From: Thalassobacillus devorans | GTDB taxonomy: Bacteria; Bacillota; Bacilli; Bacillales; Halobacillaceae | DNA length: 64,000 bases | NCBI RefSeq assembly: GCF_900176565.1 | Contig: NZ_FXEH01000006.1 | Span: forward strand, 1,798,001 to 1,862,000 | Reading direction: 5' to 3' | Part shown: one piece after another, positions 29,401 to 37,352 of the stretch | Layout of the letters: every line of letters begins with the position of its first letter | How positions within the stretch are numbered: the first letter of the stretch is position 1 | Position numbers and translations under genes: made by a program | The notes under the pieces: generated by a model | Told to the model about the DNA's origin: nothing | The model's database searches: none | The model's input: the letters and a program-made list of their open reading frames with translations, nothing else

Positions 29401-29424
29401 CCATCCGAAGATGGAGAAGAATAA
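26419..29424 (+). CDS. Class A penicillin-binding protein with FN3 domain and acidic tail
   Basis: A 1001-residue bifunctional cell-wall enzyme. A membrane anchor (about residues 35-60) precedes the GT51 glycosyltransferase domain (EDANFNEHDG at about 125, STLTQQIIKN, RKAKEILLALRLE). The transpeptidase follows with the active-site Ser454 in STMKP, SYN at 511 and KTG at 642. After this come a fibronectin type III-like domain (about residues 840-920) and an acidic tail of Glu/Asp/Pro repeats. AGGAGG precedes the ATG at 26419. It resembles B. subtilis PBP1A/1B; no partner gene is adjacent. It occupies the place where acsA sits in B. subtilis. Confidence 0.93.
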   Translation: MSNYPKKGINKEKLLEFWRSGKLQKSSRITYDVTWNIILFFIVLGIIGLFFAGGAGAGYFASLVKDEKVMSKEEMSQDVYNYASTSELYFADNKYLGKIRSDLHREEVTLDEVAPYLKNAIIATEDANFNEHDGVVPKAIMRAVAQEVTNASIKTGGSTLTQQIIKNQILTNEVSFERKAKEILLALRLERFFEKDEILEAYLNIVPFGRDANGRNIAGIQTAAQGIFNVDAKDLTLPQAAFIAGLPQSPTYYSPFTNGGQQKENIEPGLSRMREVLSRMLEGGYITEEEYEEALEYDIKSNLADPEPSSINDYPWLTFEVEERAQEILARSLAKQDGHTMEDLQSDEELREEYEANARRELRSGGYKVHTTIDKEMYDVVQKVKNEYNNYGRNKTTQLEDADGNMVDVTLPVQVGSVIMENKTGKILAFIGGRDFFKHGELNHATQARRSAGSTMKPLIAYAPGIEEGILHPGSVFADVPFKYVGIDQELRNYSGGYHGFTSIRYALAKSYNIPAVKAFNEANKSVDMAKYGKAMGFTTIADEAFSYQATAIGAQDVTIEENTNAFATLGNNGQFADGYMIEKIVDKNGEPIYEHENKAEKVFSPQTAYLTVDMMRDVLDYGTASGIKGQLSNPGVDWAGKTGTSNDYTDTWFVATNPNITVSMWMGYDYKLKLDRNGYSSRNTALWARVVNAISEVNPELAAPNKSFERPDGIVERSYCATSGLVPSDLCSKAGLVEKDIYNADHAPTKKDDSLTSGGGDFVKVKDKLVVAGPSTPSEFVNKSSGGVTLNPDFLKERGLDKPDILPHLIPSSDKWSKVALPDGSSIDASEGIENDGKNPAAPGGVTANSSAVSWSASSSNDVVGYRVYRASSENGSYSLIGSTTDTRYGFSGSDGFYAVKAVDYFGMESSMSSAVKVGSPGQPNEPDEPNEPADAPADEPEEEPSDEPAEEDNNAPEEESTDDTSESQTDEQQSEEDTDDAAEDGADEESEAPSEDGEE

Positions 29425-29479
29425 TCCGCCCTTTCCTATCATGAGCCAAAATTTTAACCGATAATAAACGGCCTTTAAT

Positions 29480-29512
29480 AATCCTCCTCTCTTTTTGAGA
29501 GGAGGATTTTTT
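29480..29512 (+). terminator. PBP gene terminator
   Basis: A 12-base-pair stem (29480-29491 with 29497-29508) is followed by TTTT. Confidence 0.88.
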
Positions 29513-29618
29513 GCAAAGATTTCACTTGTTAGATCCAGCTGATAGATTCAATTTAAATAGATTTCATGTATAATGAAAATCAACAGTGATAATAACCTTT
29601 ATAGCAGGTGGTGTATCA

Positions 29619-30266
29619 ATGAAGCATGTAAAGACGTATCATTCCAAGGTCTTAGATACGGAAAAAGGTCCATTAGTCATCGAAGGTCCCCTAACCTCAG
29701 AAGAACTCTCCAACTATGAATTTCATCCAGACTTAAATGCTTTCCGACCAGGCCCTAAGCAATTTGAAGCAGTCAAAAGCATTGCAGATTTTGAAGAAGG
29801 GCGTATTATCATTGCAAGACATGAAAATACCATCGCTGGCTATGTAACTTATTTACACCCTGATCCATTAGAACGATGGTCAGAGTTTCAAATGGAAGAT
29901 TTAATTGAGCTGGGAGCCATTGAAGTTATTCCTGATTTCCGCGGGGCAAGAGTAGGATCTCATTTGCTGAGAGTAGCGATGATGGATGAATTTATGGAAA
30001 ACTATATCATCATCTCTACTGAATATTATTGGCATTGGGACCTCAAAGGAACGGGGTTAAGCATTTGGAACTATCGGAAAGTGATGGAGAAAATGATGGC
30101 TGCAGGTGGGCTGAAACCTGCTCCTACAGACGATCCCGAAATCGTTTCCCATCCGGCGAACTGTTTAATGGTGCGCATTGGCGAGAATGTTCCGCAATCA
30201 TCTGTTGAAAAATTTGATCGTCTAAGATTTTTAAATCGACATCAACAACGTACACAAGGGAGGTAA
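29619..30266 (+). CDS. acuA: Protein acetyltransferase AcuA (GNAT)
   Basis: A 215-residue GNAT enzyme. In B. subtilis AcuA acetylates and switches off acetyl-CoA synthetase AcsA. The acetyl-CoA binding region is EVIPDFRGARVGSHLLRVAM (about residues 107-126). AGGTGGTG precedes the ATG at 29619, so the eleven upstream codons are excluded. A TATAAT at about 29569 is a likely -10. It begins the acuABC operon. acsA itself, adjacent in B. subtilis, is not in this window. Confidence 0.95.
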   Translation: MKHVKTYHSKVLDTEKGPLVIEGPLTSEELSNYEFHPDLNAFRPGPKQFEAVKSIADFEEGRIIIARHENTIAGYVTYLHPDPLERWSEFQMEDLIELGAIEVIPDFRGARVGSHLLRVAMMDEFMENYIIISTEYYWHWDLKGTGLSIWNYRKVMEKMMAAGGLKPAPTDDPEIVSHPANCLMVRIGENVPQSSVEKFDRLRFLNRHQQRTQGR

Positions 30267-30271
30267 ACCCC

Positions 30272-30916
30272 ATGCTAGTAGAAGAAATCATGAAGACAGA
30301 CGTCATTACTATGAAGCCGACCGAAACGATTGGAAAAGCATTGCAGCTTTTGAATGAGCATCATATCCGTCATTTACCTATTGTGGATGAAAATAATTAT
30401 GTTATCGGCATTGTTTCAGATCGTGATGTACGTGATGCAAGTCCCTCCATTTTTGATGATTCAGAGGCTGAAGAATTTGAAAATGAAATTCAGACGATTA
30501 TGTCCCACCCCGTTATTACAGTTCACCCGCTTGACTTTGTAGAAGAAGTAGCAAGCATTTTTTATGAACATGAAATTGCCTGTGTACCAGTAACAAAGGA
30601 AGAAAGACTGATAGGAATCATTACCGAAAAGGATATGCTTTATACATTGATTCAGCTGACAGGTACGAACGTACAAAGTTCACAAATAGAAATAAAAGTA
30701 AAAAATATTCCCGGCATCCTTCCGAAGGTTACCCAGGTTTTCGGGAAAAGAAAAGTGAATATCAGTTCTGTTTTAATTTACCCATATAAACCGGATTCCA
30801 GATATAAAATACTGGTATTCCGTATCCAGACGATGAACCCCATGCCGACAATCGAAGACTTAAAAGAAGCAGGGTATGAAGTGTTATGGCCAAACATGCC
30901 AGGGATGTCATTATGA
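30272..30916 (+). CDS. acuB: AcuB, CBS-ACT domain protein
   Basis: A 214-residue soluble protein with two CBS domains (about residues 1-60 and 75-135) and a C-terminal ACT domain (from IEIKVKNIPGILPKVTQVFG, about residue 143). CBS pairs usually bind adenine nucleotides and ACT domains bind amino acids or similar ligands, so it is a likely sensor. Its role in acetoin/acetate metabolism is known only from its operon. GGGAGG precedes the ATG. The stop overlaps the acuC start in an ATGA. Confidence 0.94.
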   Translation: MLVEEIMKTDVITMKPTETIGKALQLLNEHHIRHLPIVDENNYVIGIVSDRDVRDASPSIFDDSEAEEFENEIQTIMSHPVITVHPLDFVEEVASIFYEHEIACVPVTKEERLIGIITEKDMLYTLIQLTGTNVQSSQIEIKVKNIPGILPKVTQVFGKRKVNISSVLIYPYKPDSRYKILVFRIQTMNPMPTIEDLKEAGYEVLWPNMPGMSL

Positions 30917-32091
30917 AGTGCCAGTCTGCTTTTGTATACTCCCCTGCTTTTACACAATATAAATTTCGTGACGACCACCCCTTCAACCAGTTACGCGTGC
31001 AAATGACAAAAGATCTGTTGGAGTTAGAAAATTCTATACAACCAGAACACCTTCTCTCCCCGCGCTCGGCTACAGAAGAAGAGTTAGCGCTGGTACATAG
31101 TCCCACCTACATCGAGGCAGTAAAAAAAGCAAGCACAGGAAATCTTACAGAAGAAGAAGGCATGGAATTTGGCATCGGCACAGAGGATACCCCTATGTTC
31201 AAAGGCATGCATGAAGCTTCTTCTCTTCTAGTCGGCAGTACCTTGACTGCTATTGATGCAGTACTTGAAGGGGAATGTGAACATGCGCTCAACCTTGGAG
31301 GCGGTCTCCACCATGGCTTTGAACGGAAGGCTTCGGGATTTTGTATCTATAATGACGGAGCTGTCGGCATTGAATACATTCGAAAGAAGTATGGCTACAA
31401 AGTCCTCTATGTAGACACGGATGCACACCATGGGGATGGGGTTCAATGGTTATTTTATGATGATCCTAACGTTTGCACACTTTCCATTCATGAAACAGGT
31501 CGCTATCTGTTTCCTGGCACAGGGAATGTAACCGAACGAGGATTAAAAGAAGGATACGGATATTCCTTCAACCTGCCTATTGATGCTTTTACAGAAGATG
31601 AGTCATTTCTGGAACTTTATGAATCCGCATTCAAAGAAATTGTGGAATATTTCAATCCTGACGTCATTGTGACTCAAAACGGAGCAGATGCCCACTATTT
31701 TGATCCATTGACTCATTTATGTTCAACGATGCAAATCTATGAACGGATACCTAAGCTGGCACACGAATTAGCTCACCAGCATTGTGAAGGACGGTGGATA
31801 GCGCTGGGCGGAGGAGGTTATGACATTTGGAGAGTCGTCCCGAGGGCATGGGCACAAATTTGGAAAACTATGACTACCGGCCAGCCATTTACAGGTAACC
31901 TCCCTGCTAAATGGATAGAAAAATGGCAAAAAAAGTCACCTGTAGACCTTCCAACCACGTGGCATGACCCGGAGGGCTTTTATAAACCCATTCCAAGAAA
32001 AGCAGAAATCACAGAAAAGAATAAAAAGGTCTTAGCAAATGCTTTGCAATTCATCCATAACCAGAAAAAATATAACCATTTATCTCCCTAA
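30913..32091 (+). CDS. acuC: AcuC, histone-deacetylase-family lysine deacetylase
   Basis: A 392-residue zinc deacetylase. In B. subtilis AcuC removes the acetyl group that AcuA adds to AcsA. Motifs include LGGGLHHGF, the zinc-site YVDTDAHHGDGVQWLF (about residues 165-180), and GGGGYDIWRVVPRAW near 300. The true start is the ATG at 30913, overlapping the acuB stop by four bases; this gives the usual CQSAFVYSP beginning. It closes the operon. Confidence 0.95.
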   Translation: MKCQSAFVYSPAFTQYKFRDDHPFNQLRVQMTKDLLELENSIQPEHLLSPRSATEEELALVHSPTYIEAVKKASTGNLTEEEGMEFGIGTEDTPMFKGMHEASSLLVGSTLTAIDAVLEGECEHALNLGGGLHHGFERKASGFCIYNDGAVGIEYIRKKYGYKVLYVDTDAHHGDGVQWLFYDDPNVCTLSIHETGRYLFPGTGNVTERGLKEGYGYSFNLPIDAFTEDESFLELYESAFKEIVEYFNPDVIVTQNGADAHYFDPLTHLCSTMQIYERIPKLAHELAHQHCEGRWIALGGGGYDIWRVVPRAWAQIWKTMTTGQPFTGNLPAKWIEKWQKKSPVDLPTTWHDPEGFYKPIPRKAEITEKNKKVLANALQFIHNQKKYNHLSP

Positions 32092-32130
32092 TTAATAAAT
32101 ACCACCTGGAGAGAGGTGGTATTTATTAAT
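32091..32130. terminator. Bidirectional terminator between acuC and motS
   Basis: A 13-base-pair stem (32095-32107 with 32114-32126) lies between the convergent genes, with A/T-rich flanks on both sides. Confidence 0.8.
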
Positions 32131-32140
32131 TCATTTATTA

Positions 32141-32944
32141 TTAAGAAGTTTGTTCATTATTATAAGTATCCTCTAAAATTACGATTTCCACACGGCGATT
32201 CTTACTCCAATTTTCAGGTGTATCATTAGGAACAGCAGGACGTGTATCTGCATACGCGATGGCCGAAAAGCGCTCGCTATCCAGACTAGTCTCTCTTACG
32301 ATGTACCGGATGACACTGCTTGCTCTTGCACCAGATAATTCCCAATTTGAAGGATACCTGAATGTTGAAATCGGCCGATTGTCGGTGTGACCCTCCACCG
32401 TGATATCGTTAGGTATATTCGTCAATAACGTACCCACCTTGCTCAAAAAAGGCTTTCCTGACTCTAATACTTTTGCTTCACCGGAATCAAATAACAGTTG
32501 TTCCTGAAGAACCAGCACCACACCGCGGTCTGTACGATTGGCAGAAATCACTTCATTTAGCTCGTTTTTATCTAAGAAAGCTTCTACTTCTTCAACTAAT
32601 TGGTCCAAATCGTTTTCATCATTTGCCTCTTCAGCCTCTGAATCATAGGTGGTGGCATTCATTTCATTGGTTGGGTTCTCAAATTCATTCGACGCTTCCC
32701 CACTTTCAAGCGGGTCCGTCCTTTCTGTGGGATTATCCATCTCTACGGGGGAAGGATAAAAATCAAAAATCATCCGATTTCGAAACGATTCGGAAATTGC
32801 CTCAAATTTAACTAAGTCAATCTGTGACATAGAAAATAAAAGAATGAAAAAAACCAGAATCAAGGTCATGAGATCAGAATATGTCACCATCCATCGCGGT
32901 GCACCCTTTTCTTCGCGTTTCTTCAGGGATCTCCTAGACTTCAT
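32141..32944 (-). CDS. motS: Flagellar stator protein MotS (MotB family)
   Basis: A 267-residue stator subunit. One membrane segment with the ion-binding aspartate just inside it (TYSDLMTLILVFFILLFS) follows a basic cytoplasmic N-terminus; the aspartate is in YSD. An acidic linker leads to an OmpA-like peptidoglycan-binding domain (VEGHTDNRP, SNWELSGARASSVIRY). It overlaps the motP stop by 11 bases, and GGGGGAA precedes the ATG at 32944. In B. subtilis MotPS is the sodium-driven stator pair next to ccpA, so sodium coupling is inferred here. Confidence 0.94.
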   Translation of the reverse strand: MKSRRSLKKREEKGAPRWMVTYSDLMTLILVFFILLFSMSQIDLVKFEAISESFRNRMIFDFYPSPVEMDNPTERTDPLESGEASNEFENPTNEMNATTYDSEAEEANDENDLDQLVEEVEAFLDKNELNEVISANRTDRGVVLVLQEQLLFDSGEAKVLESGKPFLSKVGTLLTNIPNDITVEGHTDNRPISTFRYPSNWELSGARASSVIRYIVRETSLDSERFSAIAYADTRPAVPNDTPENWSKNRRVEIVILEDTYNNEQTS

Positions 32945-33755
32945 TAGCCGCTTCCCCCATGAACGCTTCTTCCTGCTCTTTCGTTTCTTGTTTCTCCTCA
33001 TCTGAGAGGAAGGCACTAAGTTTTTCTTCTAAAATTTTCGGATTCTGACCGGATTGGACACCTATGACCCCTTCAATAATAATCTGTTTTAGGAAGATCT
33101 CCTGCTCTGTTTTATTTTCCAGCTTGCCTGCCATAGGGATAAATACCAGATTTGCCATGACTGTACCATAAAAAGTGGTCAGGAGTGCGACGGCCATCTT
33201 AGGACCCAGCGTTGTGGGATCGGTCAGACTATTCAGCATCAAAACCAGCCCGATCAACGTGCCAATCATGCCCCATGCCGGAGCATATTCTCCAGCTTTT
33301 TCAATAATAGAGCGCCCTCGTTGATGCCTTTCTTCCAAAGCCGTTATTTCTGCTTCCATAATTTCCTGAATAACTTCGGGTTCAATCCCATCTACCGCCA
33401 GCAATACGCCTTTTCTGATAAAAGGGTCTTCTACATCTTCCAATTCTGTTTCTAATGCCAGCAAGCCTTCCCGGCGTGCTCTATCGGATAAACGAATGAA
33501 CAATGTAATTAATTCGCGAAGGTTCAAGTCATTCTGATTAAAAGATTCCTTGAACACCCGATATGTTAATTTAAGTTCACGGATATTAAAGTTGATAATA
33601 AGTGCTGCCATTAAACCACCAAGGACAATCACAATCGAAGAAATTTGTATGAATGATTGGAAACCAGAAGCCCCACCACTCGACAAAATTCCAAACATGA
33701 TCATGATTGTCCCTAGAGTGATGCCAACTGGAGTTAAAATATCACGCTTTTTCAT
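32934..33755 (-). CDS. motP: Flagellar stator protein MotP (MotA family)
   Basis: A 273-residue membrane protein with four membrane segments. The conserved third/fourth segment region (EYAPAWGMIGTLIGLVLMLNSL and KMAVALLTTFYGTVMANLVFIP) contains the MotA family proline/glycine pattern. The cytoplasmic loop carries the charged residues that contact FliG. Translational overlap with motS gives equal amounts of both subunits. Position downstream of ccpA matches B. subtilis MotPS. No flagellar operon is nearby, as usual for this stray stator pair. Confidence 0.94.
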   Translation of the reverse strand: MKKRDILTPVGITLGTIMIMFGILSSGGASGFQSFIQISSIVIVLGGLMAALIINFNIRELKLTYRVFKESFNQNDLNLRELITLFIRLSDRARREGLLALETELEDVEDPFIRKGVLLAVDGIEPEVIQEIMEAEITALEERHQRGRSIIEKAGEYAPAWGMIGTLIGLVLMLNSLTDPTTLGPKMAVALLTTFYGTVMANLVFIPMAGKLENKTEQEIFLKQIIIEGVIGVQSGQNPKILEEKLSAFLSDEEKQETKEQEEAFMGEAANEV

Positions 33756-33809
33756 ACTCTCTCTCCCTAACTGACGCGTTATATTCTACTCCTAATATCG
33801 ACATCCAAT

Positions 33810-34805
33810 TTACTTTGTTGAGTTTCTTTCAATAATTCGGTGCGGAAGTACTACATTTTGCTCGGTCACTTCTTCTTTGTTCATATATTTTGTCAATAAC
33901 CGCATCGCAACCGCTCCAATATCATACATTGGCTGTACGACCGTAGAAAGAGTCGGACGAACCATTGTAGCTAAACGGGTGTTATCAAATCCAAATACTT
34001 CGATATCCTCTGGTACCTTCAACCCTTTGTCCTGTGCTCCATGGATGATACCTAAAGCCATTTCATCAGAAGCTACAAAAACAGCCGTAGGAGGCTGGCC
34101 TTCAGCATTCAATTGTTCAAAAGCTTCAATGCCGGAATCATAAGAATAATCACCCGTTACAATTAAACCTTCTGATATTTCCCGTCCCGCTTCTTTCAAT
34201 GCACGCTTGTATCCATCAAGCTTCTGTGTATTGATTTCTGTATTTTCAGGGCCTGAAACAAATGCAATTCGATCATTCCCATGAGATATCAATAATTCAG
34301 TGGCTTCAAAGGCTGCTTCTTCATAATTGATATTCACCGATGGAGTGCTTTCAGTTTCATCAATGGTAGCAGCCAACGCTACTGGTACAGAAGCATTCTT
34401 GAATTCACGGATGTGGTCTTCCGTAATCTTGCCACCCATGAATACGAGACCATCTACCTGTTTTCCGAGCATTGTATTTATTAGATGAATTTCTTTTTCT
34501 TTATTTTGATCCGAGTTGCTTAAGATAATATTGTAGTTATACATCGTAGCAATATCCTCAATCCCTCTTGCCAATTCAGCAAAAAAGATGCTGGAAATAT
34601 CGGGAATGATTACCCCGACGGTTGTAGTTTTTTTACTGGCTAATCCTCTAGCTACTGCATTCGGGCGATAACCCAGATTTTCAATCGCGTCCAACACTTT
34701 CTTTCTAGTCGCAGGCTTGACATTAGGATTGCCATTCACAACCCTCGATACAGTCGCCATTGATACATTTGCTTCTCTTGCTACATCATATATAGTTACA
34801 TTCAT
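33810..34805 (-). CDS. ccpA: Catabolite control protein CcpA
   Basis: A 331-residue LacI-family regulator that, with HPr-Ser46-P, controls carbon-source genes through cre sites. The helix-turn-helix [20 protein letters not shown] and hinge [17 protein letters not shown] are followed by the periplasmic-binding-protein-like sensor domain. The ATG at 34805 follows GAGGAGGGAA and gives the standard MNVTIYDVA start. Gene order motP-ccpA-aroA is as in B. subtilis. Candidate target sites in this window lie near ackA, the 52-residue peptide gene and the aroA-type gene. Confidence 0.97.
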   Translation of the reverse strand: MNVTIYDVAREANVSMATVSRVVNGNPNVKPATRKKVLDAIENLGYRPNAVARGLASKKTTTVGVIIPDISSIFFAELARGIEDIATMYNYNIILSNSDQNKEKEIHLINTMLGKQVDGLVFMGGKITEDHIREFKNASVPVALAATIDETESTPSVNINYEEAAFEATELLISHGNDRIAFVSGPENTEINTQKLDGYKRALKEAGREISEGLIVTGDYSYDSGIEAFEQLNAEGQPPTAVFVASDEMALGIIHGAQDKGLKVPEDIEVFGFDNTRLATMVRPTLSTVVQPMYDIGAVAMRLLTKYMNKEEVTEQNVVLPHRIIERNSTK

Positions 34806-35019
34806 GCAAAGTTCCCTCCTCAAATTCTTTCTTCTATGTTTGCGTATCAATAAAACAATCATATTATACTATATTACTCGCCGCAATAAAGACGTACAGA
34901 AAAATCCCTATACAAATCATACCCTATAATTGAACTTTATAAAATTACAAAGTAACCAATTCAACAAGTTTCTTCGCTCAGTTTTCCACAAGGTGGCAAA
35001 ATTATGAATAAGTACAAAA

Positions 35020-35054
35020 ACAAAAGGAACCGGACTGAGCCTCAGTCCGGTTCT
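35020..35054 (-). terminator. Terminator after the DAHP synthase gene
   Basis: A 14-base-pair near-perfect stem (35026-35039 with 35041-35054) with a T-rich tail on the minus strand. Confidence 0.88.
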
Positions 35055-35071
35055 CCCTACTTGATTACTAG

Positions 35072-36130
35072 TTATTTAGTCAGTTCTTCCATGAAGGAAT
35101 GGAACATGTCAATATCCATCTGTTGTGCTGAGTCAGAAAGTGCCACAGCAGGATCAGGATGCACTTCTGCCATCACACCGTCTGCTCCAATGGCCAAAGC
35201 AGCTTTAGCTGCCGGCAGCAATAAGTCGCGACGGCCGGTAGAGTGGGTAACGTCCACCATTACTGGTAAATGCGTTTCTTGCTTCAGGATTGGTACCGCA
35301 GATATATCTAATGTATTCCTGGTTGCTTTCTCGTAGGTACGGATTCCACGTTCACAAAGCATGATATTAGCATTACTACGGGAAATGATGTACTCTGCTG
35401 CATTGATGAATTCTGAAATAGTGGCGGACATGCCTCGTTTCAGTAATACCGGCTTATCTACTGAACCTGCAGCTTTGAGGAGTTCAAAGTTCTGCATGTT
35501 CCTTGCTCCAATTTGAATGATGTCTACGTAGTCGACCGCCTTATACACATCTGCAGGGTTCACTATTTCACTGATGACTGCTAAGTCGTATTCATCAGCT
35601 ACCCGTTTTAAAATCTTCAACCCTTCTAACCCCAGTCCTTGGAAATCATAAGGGGATGTTCTAGGTTTGAATGCTCCACCTCGTAAAATTTTCAATCCTT
35701 GTTTCTTTACAGCTTCTGCAACAGCCGCTACTTGCTCATAGCTTTCTACTGCACATGGCCCCATGATAAAGTGCGGATTGCCATCACCAATTTTTTCACC
35801 GTTGATATCGATAATCGTATCTTCAGCTTGTTTCTTCCTGGAAACCAGTAGTGCTTTGCGGTGATCGTCTTCTTGCAGTTCAAGACTGGCTTTAAAGATC
35901 TCTTTGAATAATTGTTGAATCGTGGAAGTTTCAAAAGGTCCTTTATTATGTTCTTGGATTTGATCCAGCATTTTCCGCTCACGGACCGGGTCAAAACGGT
36001 TGACCCCCTGGGTAGTTTTAACTTGCCCGATTTCCTGTACGAGTTCTCCCCGTTTATTAATAAGATCTAAAATTTCCAGATTCACCCGATCCAGTTCATC
36101 TCGTAATTGATCTAGTTGTTCATTGCTCAT
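35072..36130 (-). CDS. aroA: Bifunctional chorismate mutase / DAHP synthase
   Basis: A 352-residue fused enzyme. Residues 1 to about 90 form an AroQ-type chorismate mutase ([20 protein letters not shown]), which in Bacillus acts mainly as the feedback sensor for chorismate and prephenate. The rest is a type I-beta DAHP synthase ([47 protein letters not shown]), the first step of the shikimate pathway. GGAGG precedes the ATG at 36130. A good sigma-A promoter and a perfect cre match lie upstream. Named aroA in B. subtilis, aroG or aroF elsewhere. Confidence 0.96.
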   Translation of the reverse strand: MSNEQLDQLRDELDRVNLEILDLINKRGELVQEIGQVKTTQGVNRFDPVRERKMLDQIQEHNKGPFETSTIQQLFKEIFKASLELQEDDHRKALLVSRKKQAEDTIIDINGEKIGDGNPHFIMGPCAVESYEQVAAVAEAVKKQGLKILRGGAFKPRTSPYDFQGLGLEGLKILKRVADEYDLAVISEIVNPADVYKAVDYVDIIQIGARNMQNFELLKAAGSVDKPVLLKRGMSATISEFINAAEYIISRSNANIMLCERGIRTYEKATRNTLDISAVPILKQETHLPVMVDVTHSTGRRDLLLPAAKAALAIGADGVMAEVHPDPAVALSDSAQQMDIDMFHSFMEELTK

Positions 36131-36197
36131 AATAAAAGCCTCCATTCCGTTTTACTTTGCTGAAATAATGAATATTTTTAAATGATAATTACGGAAC

Positions 36198-36226
36198 ATT
36201 ATATATGACTTAACTCTTCTTGTCAC
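36198..36226 (-). promoter_or_regulatory. Promoter of the DAHP synthase gene
   Basis: GTGACA (36221-36226) and TATAAT (36198-36203) on the minus strand are 17 bases apart. Confidence 0.8.
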
Positions 36227-36280
36227 CCCTTTAAAGCGATAAAATCCAGAAGAATTTTTAGATGTTCAAACAAAACAATT

Positions 36281-36295
36281 ATGTAATCGCTTACA
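36281..36295. promoter_or_regulatory. Perfect cre-consensus site upstream of the DAHP synthase gene
   Basis: ATGTAATCGCTTACA matches WTGNAANCGNWNNCA at every defined position. It lies about 97 bases upstream of the predicted start. Whether it acts on this gene is unknown. Confidence 0.6.
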
Positions 36296-36354
36296 GTTAA
36301 AAATATAACGATTTCTCATTTTTGATTGTAAAAAATGCTTATTCAATAAAAGGG

Positions 36355-36381
36355 CCGAAAAGTCGAAGACTTGATTTCGAG
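36355..36381 (-). repeat. Conserved tail of the dispersed repeat, left copy
   Basis: The reverse complement reads CTCGAAATCAAGTCTTCGAC and continues to 36355. It recurs at 36891-36915 (diverged) and at 16926-16951, always at the outer edge of non-coding repeat-like sequence. Confidence 0.6.
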
Positions 36382-36412
36382 ATATCTAGGGTTCTTTACC
36401 ATAAAAGTGTCT

Positions 36413-36534
36413 GGGGCGGCTGGGAAACCACTCGCTTTCCTGTGGGGGAACTGGCGAGCTTCCTCGGGCTATCGCCCTGTGGGATCTCGCCTAGATCCTT
36501 CTCCCACGGGAGTCTCGCAGTTTCCCAACCACCC
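36413..36534 (-). repeat. Dispersed Bacillaceae-type palindromic repeat, copy 1
   Basis: A 122-base GC-rich element with inverted ends (GGGGCGGCTGGGAAAC and GTTTCCCAACCACCCC), able to form a long hairpin. The interior has GAGCTTCCTCGGGC and GGGATCTCGCCTAGATCC, a pattern I know from interspersed repeats in Bacillaceae intergenic regions. It contains no plausible gene. Confidence 0.75.
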
Positions 36535-36693
36535 CATCCGAAGGATGGGAGAAAAGAACCGCTGTTATATTGTAGATGTCTTCTACTTTTAATGGATAAT
36601 TGAACAAAGATGGGTTTTAAGCTCACATTTCATGCGTAGCTCACTCTTTTTTGAAGAACGATATTCAGATTTTTCCGTTCTCTTATAAATGCA

Positions 36694-36858
36694 AGGAGGT
36701 CCGGGAAATTGCGAGACTCCTCGAAAATGCTACGCATTTCCTTCGTGCGGTGTCTATTCAAGAAGCTTATTCAAAGTCGAATGGGAGAACAGTACATGGC
36801 TTTAGCCCGAGGAAGCTCACCATACGCCCACGGAAAGCGAGTAATTTCCCGGCCCTCC
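36694..36858 (+). repeat. Dispersed Bacillaceae-type palindromic repeat, copy 2 (inverted, diverged)
   Basis: About 165 bases with ends AGGTCCGGGAAATTGCGAG and GCGAGTAATTTCCCGGCC, inner CCCGAGGAAGCTCACC, in the opposite orientation to copy 1 and followed by the same type of tail at 36891. Its interior differs from copy 1. Confidence 0.6.
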
Positions 36859-36956
36859 ACACCGTTACTACCGTAACGGAAACAAACTATCTCGAAACTG
36901 AGTCTTCAAGAAAAGGGATCTTTAATGGAAGATCCCTACATAGCCAAAATGAAAAA

Positions 36957-37289
36957 CTAACCGAGCTTTTGTTGGCTCCCTTCTAATGCTTCTTCCGTAA
37001 CGGCTCCGTGAGAATCATGCCAGATTACTTCCTTACCTTGAAATAATAATGCCTGAGGCGATTCATGACGGATACCATATTCCTCAGCAATCTTGTTAGA
37101 TAATGGACGGGCTTCCTGTACATGAAGCATGTAGCATGGTATTTCTGTTTTATTATTAAATTTTTCAAATTGTGTTTTTACAAACGTGCTGACTGGGCAA
37201 GTCAAACTGTGTTTGAGCAGATAGAAATCTTTATTTTCTTCTACTAACTGATTAAATTCCTCTTCGTTTTTTAATACGTGTATACTCAT
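36957..37289 (-). CDS. ytxJ: Bacilliredoxin-like protein YtxJ (BrxC)
   Basis: A 110-residue thioredoxin-fold protein. The active site is TCPVS, with a single cysteine (CPxS type), as in YtxJ/BrxC, which is thought to remove bacillithiol from proteins. A second cysteine occurs at PCYMLHVQ. The presence suggests the organism makes bacillithiol. GGAGGAAG precedes the ATG. It is downstream of ytxH behind a hairpin terminator, so expression may be partly separate from ytxGH. Confidence 0.92.
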   Translation of the reverse strand: MSIHVLKNEEEFNQLVEENKDFYLLKHSLTCPVSTFVKTQFEKFNNKTEIPCYMLHVQEARPLSNKIAEEYGIRHESPQALLFQGKEVIWHDSHGAVTEEALEGSQQKLG

Positions 37290-37312
37290 GTTCCTTCCTC
37301 CTCTATGATAGA

Positions 37313-37350
37313 CATGAAAATGACGAGACTATTAGCAGCCTCGTCATTTT
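37313..37350 (-). terminator. Terminator between ytxH and ytxJ
   Basis: A 9-base-pair stem (37319-37327 with 37340-37348) with TTTTCAT after it on the minus strand. Confidence 0.7.
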
Positions 37351-37352
37351 AT

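Larger units (their letters stand above)
36141..36956. other. 800-base non-coding block between the DAHP synthase gene and ytxJ
   Basis: The block holds the DAHP synthase promoter, the cre-like site and the two inverted repeats listed separately. Between them (36560-36690) and at 36916-36956 I see no gene or recognisable RNA. Short open frames inside it coincide with the repeats and lack ribosome sites. Confidence 0.7.

Noticed and set aside
29195-29464. Met/Asn/Lys-rich open frame at the end of the PBP gene
   Set aside because: It is the shifted frame of the acidic repeat tail and has no initiation signal.
30272-30916. Possible IMP dehydrogenase fragment because of CBS domains
   Set aside because: The ACT domain and acuA-acuB-acuC order identify it as AcuB.
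36322-36986. Open frames of 73 to 111 codons between the DAHP synthase gene and ytxJ
   Set aside because: They are produced by the GC-rich palindromic repeats and have no ribosome sites or conserved protein features.
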